Shown piece by piece: positions 57,601 through 64,000 of a DNA stretch of 64,000 bases. The first letter of the stretch is position 1, and each line of letters opens with the position of its first letter. The translations under genes and the position numbers were made by a program. The DNA is from Bradysia coprophila. Taxonomy: Eukaryota; Arthropoda; Insecta; Diptera; Sciaridae. Location: contig NC_050738.1 of the NCBI RefSeq assembly GCF_014529535.1, forward strand, positions 10,005,318 through 10,069,317, in the 5' to 3' direction. The notes beneath the pieces are model-generated. The model saw nothing but the letters and a program-made list of their open reading frames with translations. It was not told the DNA's origin and did not search any database.

Positions 57601-60600
57601 TGAGACGTGGGATGGTGTAATTTGCTTTATGTATTTGAATTGAGTGAGTGAAAGTTTTAGCAAAAGAGCTGCAAATAAACGTTCGTTGGTTATTTCAGAC
57701 ATCCGATACAATCGTGTTTCGATTTATTATAAGCCACTCGGTGGTGACCAGTTGATGAGTTTTTTTTTTGTTGATGAGGTGAGGAGTCCGAGAGGGAGGT
57801 ATGGCGCTGGGTGCGCTAGCGAAATTACACAGAATCATGAACATTTTTCGGGAATGAGGTTGGTAAAACTTCTTTAAGTTTTTGCTGTATAAAACGGCAA
57901 AAGCTCCAGCGTAATACAAAGTATTTTTTTCCGTTCGTTAAATTATGAAGATTAAAAATTTATTAAAATGAGCGAAAAGCAACAAAAGGGGGTAAATAAA
58001 GTTACGGAGAAAGTTAAGAGTTTCCACTTTTTCATTATTGTGTGATGAAAATGTAATCGGTTTGTGGTTGAGGGATTTGTTTTATACGACAAAGTTAATT
58101 ATTATTATTTTTGTTAACTTTTTTAATAAAGTGTAGAGTGTAGCTGGAGGGTGTAAGATTTTTTTGCTCTCATTTTAACATTCACTTTTTAACAACGTAC
58201 AATTTTTGCTATCATCTTTAACCAGAAAAGGCTTAAGTCCGGAGAATACATTTCCATCGTCCCACATCAATGGCGTAATTGAATTTCCACTATTCAGTTC
58301 CATGTCGTTTCTTTTGTTCGGTTTATGATGTGGAAACTTTTACAAATTATATTTTCCGACAATGTCTCATTGCTGTTTCGTCAATTTCACCATTCAATTT
58401 CTATTGTTATAAATGAAATACCACTAGCTAGTGACATTTTATTTTATTTATTTTTTTGGTATTTATTGAAATTGGTCCGACAAAATCAAATATATTTAAA
58501 TGCTGCCTATATTTTCACATTTCAGAAATAAATATATTTTTTGTTCGGGGACCCCATAACAGACGTACAGCTCTATTCCAATCAATTTCGTTATATCTCT
58601 CGCTATAAATGAACAATGAACCTTGTTTTCATGAGGTTTTTTTTGTGTGTGTATATTTCGGGTGAAAATCTAATCTGGGAAAAATAAATTTTGTTTGACA
58701 TTGGCAGAGAAAATTTATATATTTTCTGTAATATATTGAAAAAAATAACCTATACACCAAGCGCACGGAAGTTGCATATTGTGTATGGTAAAATGAAGAA
58801 GAATGGGTACGATAATCATGTTACGAAAATATGTAAATAAGCCGCATATAGCCATGCATGTATAGGACGGGATTCTATATGAAAACAGAATTCTGTCATC
58901 CACCACCACCAGTGGTTTGAAATCTATAAGAATGTTATTTTATGTACTTTGCTAAATTCTTGTTGTAAGGGATTTATATTCAATTCTGGTGATACTTATT
59001 TTCTTAATGGATTCCGATAAACTGCCATGCGAAATTGTGTAACTGGAGTATATTTGGGATGAAGTTTACAATGAACACAGAAGAAATAGTTTATTCCAAA
59101 TCTATCCCTATGTACTGGAATGAAAATTTTTCCCCGCAACACAATAGGAATTTTCGCTAGACGCTACATTCTCGGAATAGAAGTAAATTTCCACTGTATT
59201 GTACAACATTCCAATTCGAACTACCAACAAAAGTTGCGGTAGAATTCAATTCAACGGATGGATAAAAATGAAAATAAAAAAATAATGTGTCGTGCATCGT
59301 AGTTCCCACAGGACTGGGTAGTGGGTAGGTTCGGGAACAAAACAAATAAATCGAGTTCCGTGTAGAAGTAACAAAAAAAAATTATTTTCGAGGCAATTTC
59401 GTGCGGTTCTATGAATGGGATAGTTAGATTTACACTTACTGGAATTCATTTCGATTCCGCAGAGCTGTATAGCATACGACCATCGCCCATCTGTGCGAAA
59501 ATTTATATAGATCGTGAAACATTAAAATTTATTTATAGTGATATTGAGATACAGAATCGACGGGAGAGGGCAAAAACGGGCTTTATTTATGTGCTACAGG
59601 AGGCTATGGCAATATTAATGGTAACGTGTTACCTAAACAAATTTATTTATACATAAAATATAGGAGGAATTATACGCACACAATTAGGTGTTTTATGACA
59701 ACACTTTTCTCACTCTAACTTCTCTATTTGTATAATGTAGCCTCGGTCTCACATCGGTAATAAAATTTCTATTGGAATAGAGATTTATCGTATTTGGTTA
59801 TCTCAACCTCTGTGTACCCCGGGAGCCATGGCACCACATCATAGTTTTCCTCATTTTATAACCTCCGTATAATAAAATATTTGCTTTGTGTGGAAATTAT
59901 GAGGTTTTAACGAAATGTTTAATTGTAAATAATTACCAATTTTCAATTAAAATAACATAATTTAAATTATATGAAATTATTATGGTAATATGTTTAGCCA
60001 GTCGGCCATTACAGAAAACATATGTGAAAATGTATTTTATGTCTTTTTCATCTATGGAAACACATATTTCCCGAGTGCTACACACACATATATCCACATA
60101 ATATGCGAAATATATATATATATTACAGTAATCGTCTCGTTAATTTCATTTTTGGGCTGACTGTTTTATTAATTAAAATGTTGATGGATTGGGATTTCTA
60201 TATCCGGCCGAATATAACACATATATACGGCACGTGTGTGCATGCCTAATTTATAAAATGTTATGTGGGTGTCATGAAACGTGTTATTTTCGAAAGTGTT
60301 GTCATTTTATAAATTATTTACAATTTTGTGCAATTTTTTTACATTATAAAACATCATAATTAATATTTATTGGGAACAAATACATTTTATCATGGGCGAT
60401 GTAAACCGTATGTACGTGAACATCGAACATCGAATACAAATAGTCTAGTGTGTTCCCCAATAACATTGGACCAGCAGTAAAAAGGAAGAAGAATGTTATG
60501 TGACTGTAAACAGTATAATTTTTGGATATCACAAGTTACCACGTACGTACGAGCAGATTTTACTGCATTTAAGCATATTTTACTGTATACAGTCATAATA

Positions 60601-63600
60601 CACTACAAGCAGTTACGTTTTGGTGCATCTGGTAGCATAATACGCTTGCAGTAATATGTTTGCAAGTATCAGAATTACTCTTCCTGGTAACTCACGATGT
60701 CTGCAGGAAAAAATTATACTAAACTGACCTCATCCTAAGTTTTTACTTGGTTAGCATTCTAATGTTTTAATTGTTATACATTGAACTTCATGTTGTCAAC
60801 AAACGGAAGCGTAAAGAGAGTCGTTTCACTCACACGTTATGTGTGAATAGAAAAAACGTTAAGTCAGGCGCTATTTCTTTGTGGTGGGATACGTGTGGAA
60901 CAAATAAAACGAAAGAAAGAAACAGAATTCACCCAAATTATTACGATTTTTTAGCCTTACAGAAGGTCATCTGCTATTCACATTCACGACAAGAATGAGT
61001 CTTCTGCTCTGCCTAGTAATTAGTTATATAACGAAATGAATGATAGAAATATTGAAGTAATAGATTTTTAATCAGTTAAGGAGATATTTTACGCAATTAG
61101 AAGTAATAGATTGAATGATTCTGCTGCTATACGTTTGCGATTTCTAATGAAGAACTATGGAGAAAATATGAAAATTCCAATCAACAAAGAAACAAGTATC
61201 AGTGTTGTGAAATAAAAATTGGATTAAATAGGAAATTAGTTCATTTTACCAAATACTTTAAAAGTCTTAAAAAGGTTTGATTTTGACAACTCATAGAACA
61301 ACGTTAAAGAGCGTAAAATTCCATTTTTTAAATGATTGTTCTAAATATTTCGGTAAAACTAAAGATTTTTTTTTATTTAATAGATTTGACTATGAAAGTT
61401 TGAAGGCTGTCAAGAGCAGTATCAATTTTTATTAAAAATAAACTCAATTTACAAAATTTCATATCACAACACAACAAGGTTGAAATATGAATTCAAGATA
61501 TTTCGAAGAACTTTGAAGAACATTCAGTGATCATTGATCATAATCAGAAAAATTTGTTTTTTCCCATCACGCACCAGACTGTACCATTGAGTGAGAATGT
61601 GAAATTCGGGAAAAAAATATTTTCAATAAAATTTTTTTAATCCAACGCAAATTAAAAACAACCAACTGCGATATTAAAACAACGAAAATACAAAAATACT
61701 GCGAGAGGATAATCCAATAAGTAGAAAGCACTAAAAAATTTGCAAATATTTCTCATTAAAAAAAATCCCGCTTACTCTGGGTGGTTGCATGAAATATATT
61801 GTTTATAATATGTATGAGAGGAGATACTACCATTTAAATTAAAATAAACAAGATTTTATCATTAATTGAATTCGAAAATCCCGTATTATGTAAAACGCGC
61901 ACGATTTATTTCCATAACAATGAAAAATCTGCAAACTCATGCTATTACTGTTCTATAGTTTATGAATGGATGGATGGAAATTTTTAGTATTTTTCTAGTT
62001 TTTTTTTTTTTTTCGGTTCTCTGTGTATTCCGCATTTTCCAACAAATATCTACATTATAGTCTTCATAATGAATTTGTTAGTTCCATTTGATGAAATCGT
62101 GAATAAAGGTTTGGATTAACAATTTTAAATGATTTGATTTTGAAGCATGTTTTACGTATCATATTTACGTATTAAGTAGTCAACAGTTGGCATAGTGCTA
62201 TGCCCCATATTCTCGTCGAAATAGATATTTCGTATTTCCGGTTATTATGTTACACAATCGAATCCAAAAGCGTTGTATTTTCTATGTTACATCGTTTTGA
62301 TCACAACATTTATTGCCTGCCCCATGCGAAAGTTGTTCATTATATATCAATTGGCCGTCGGCAAAAATTATTCGTTATTGTGGAACGTCAAAACTTGTGT
62401 CGAAACCAATGACTTTGGGGGCTTTGGGGACTTTGAGAGCCTCGAACTACTAGAAATACTTTGAATACTTTTTTATTGTGCTAGGAAAGACATTCGTTTC
62501 AACACAAGTTTGACTCAACTTGCACTGATGCTGCGCAGCGACACAATTTTTCGATTAACGGAATACAGTACGACGTATGGTAACTACGGGCCAGTGAACT
62601 ACAAGTGCCGGATATATAATTCAATTCAGCGACAATAAAAGCGTGGTATTTCTCGTGAACAATTTAAGATGAATTTGAAAGACTTCTGGGGTAGGGTATG
62701 TTATTGAGAATTTTCGGTGGCTGATTTCTTGTGGTGCCGTAATACGGCGCGTGTAAAATAAATTTCCAACTAAATTCTTTTGATATTCTGCAACGTCTCT
62801 CGATCCAATAATACCGTCTCAAGTGTGAATTCCAATTATTTCTTTATACCCTTAAGCTCGACGTTGCCAGTATTGTTCCAACGAACATTATTGTGTTTGA
62901 AAACAAAACTTGAATTCATTTATTAATCGTTAATCGTTTTGTGAAAATGCCGAGCTACCGGTAAAATTCAAATTGCGTCCACAAAGAAGAAACAAGACTT
63001 TACCACTTTGACGTTCAAAGCATTATATTGCATTGATTTCAGGCCGTTACTTTTACGTTAATGGTAAGAATGATTAAAACAAAAGATTAATTTTATAAAC
63101 GAACTCTTTACGCTTATAACCATGAAGTCATTTTGGGGTCGGAAACTTTTGAAAAGCTAACATCCTTTTCGTTTCGTCGTCTAAAATCTAAAACGTTTTT
63201 CGTGAGCTGGAAGTGTGTAGCTTAATTTTTGTATGGTGATGTTGTTGCGGGATATACGTCTTTGTGTTCTATGTGTGCGTGTATGTATATATTATATCCG
63301 GTAGTTATACGTATTATACTTGAGTCATTGGGTAGATTGAGTGGGTGTGTAACAGACAAAGTGTATACTACATAATATTCATCATAATCGAAAATCAATG
63401 TGCGTTCAAATTTAAATGCCGAACAATCAGCTAACATTAACATTTCGTTATGTTTGGAATTGATTCCATCAATAGCGTATTCTTGATGGAGAACAAAACC
63501 CATAGGTTGGATGAAATGTGAGTAGCTATTCAATTCAATAATTTGTTATTGTTAAGGCAGCATCAATCAGGCCCCTAATCATTCCTATATGCTTAACCCT

Positions 63601-64000
63601 TACAAAGTATTGCATTCAATTGTTTGTTGAAAGACCGTATTAACCGACACAAATAAGTTATTGTCCACAATTTGCTTAGTGCGATGACCGAAGCTTCACC
63701 ATTAATTTTTGTATGGTCCATACAGCATGGAACGTTCGTAACGTAGTGCCCTATACAAACATAAAAAAAACTGAATTTGTATGAGAATTTTCGACTATTG
63801 TGCGTCGGGTCTGTTATCAACAGGAGGGGCATAAATAAGTGATCTTACCAAATAAAAGGTGTCAAGGTGTCAATCTTCTAAATGCTCCTGATGACGGGGA
63901 AAAATGTTGGGGAGAAGGATGTGAGACCAATATCTGTTAGTCTCGTCTGGAGGCGTTTTACAGGAACGGTTTCGAATTGTATAATTAGAGAATAATTAGT
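54694..64000. other. Long stretch without a recognised gene
   Basis: More than 9 kb of AT-rich DNA. Frames are short, mostly lack ATG starts and show no domain features. Local features: a TATAG pentanucleotide tract at 56633-56660, a TA run near 60109-60124, and two similar blocks near 55480-55575 and 56545-56635 (AACA..ATTTT.CTATATA..., then TAACAGAT) that may be copies of an old repeat. Confidence 0.5.
56633..56660 (+). repeat. TATAG microsatellite
   Basis: Five to six tandem copies of TATAG. Confidence 0.9.

Noticed and set aside
63222-63533. 103-codon minus-strand frame near the window end
   Set aside because: It begins at a non-ATG codon and shows no motif or promoter support.

Overview
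The window is AT-rich nuclear DNA from an insect, most likely a lower dipteran. The evidence is short (65-68 bp) GT-AG introns, TATA-box promoters, a juvenile hormone acid methyltransferase (JHAMT) type gene, and insect-type BEL/Pao, Ty3/gypsy, RTE and hAT elements. The species cannot be fixed from sequence alone.

The region is gene-poor and shaped by transposons. Only two host genes are well supported: (1) a two-exon JHAMT-like methyltransferase at 31492-32351, apparently intact once a 68-bp intron is recognised; (2) a secreted, highly repetitive proline-rich protein at 52502-53715, with a TATA box, two upstream TGAGTCA sites, a 65-bp intron, a signal peptide and four 64-65-residue repeats. 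A small membrane ORF (5293-5496) and one orphan exon-like segment (38659-38764) are weak candidates.

Layout. 1118-4653: a 3.5-kb foldback element made of inverted arrays of ~158-bp tandem repeats, capped by ends that contain tRNA-like Pol III boxes. 8465-8735: a hAT-type MITE with an 8-bp target site duplication (TSD). 12185-29243: three elements nested inside one another. A 5'-truncated LINE (13-bp TSD) holds a BEL/Pao element (703-bp LTRs that look identical, TSD AATGG), which in turn holds a minus-strand Ty3/gypsy element (177-bp LTRs that look identical, TSD GGAG). The gypsy element carries an extra membrane-protein ORF before gag, a GGGAAAC frameshift site at the gag-pol overlap, and an in-frame deletion in reverse transcriptase. 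29291-31228: MITE-like elements just upstream of the JHAMT gene. 32807-33446: tRNA-derived SINE pieces. 33787-36837: a nearly full-length minus-strand LINE ORF2. 37627-38555: a degenerate hAT-like element packed with hairpins. 43073-46264: a hAT-like element with GC-rich ends, split by an RTE LINE. 48454-49974 and 50756-51622: two more non-autonomous hAT-like elements; the latter shares an internal block with the 43073 element and contains a compound palindrome. 53862-64000: no convincing gene.

The transposon calls rest mainly on matched termini plus target site duplications read directly from the sequence. Family and clade names rest on recognised protein motifs. No database search was run.
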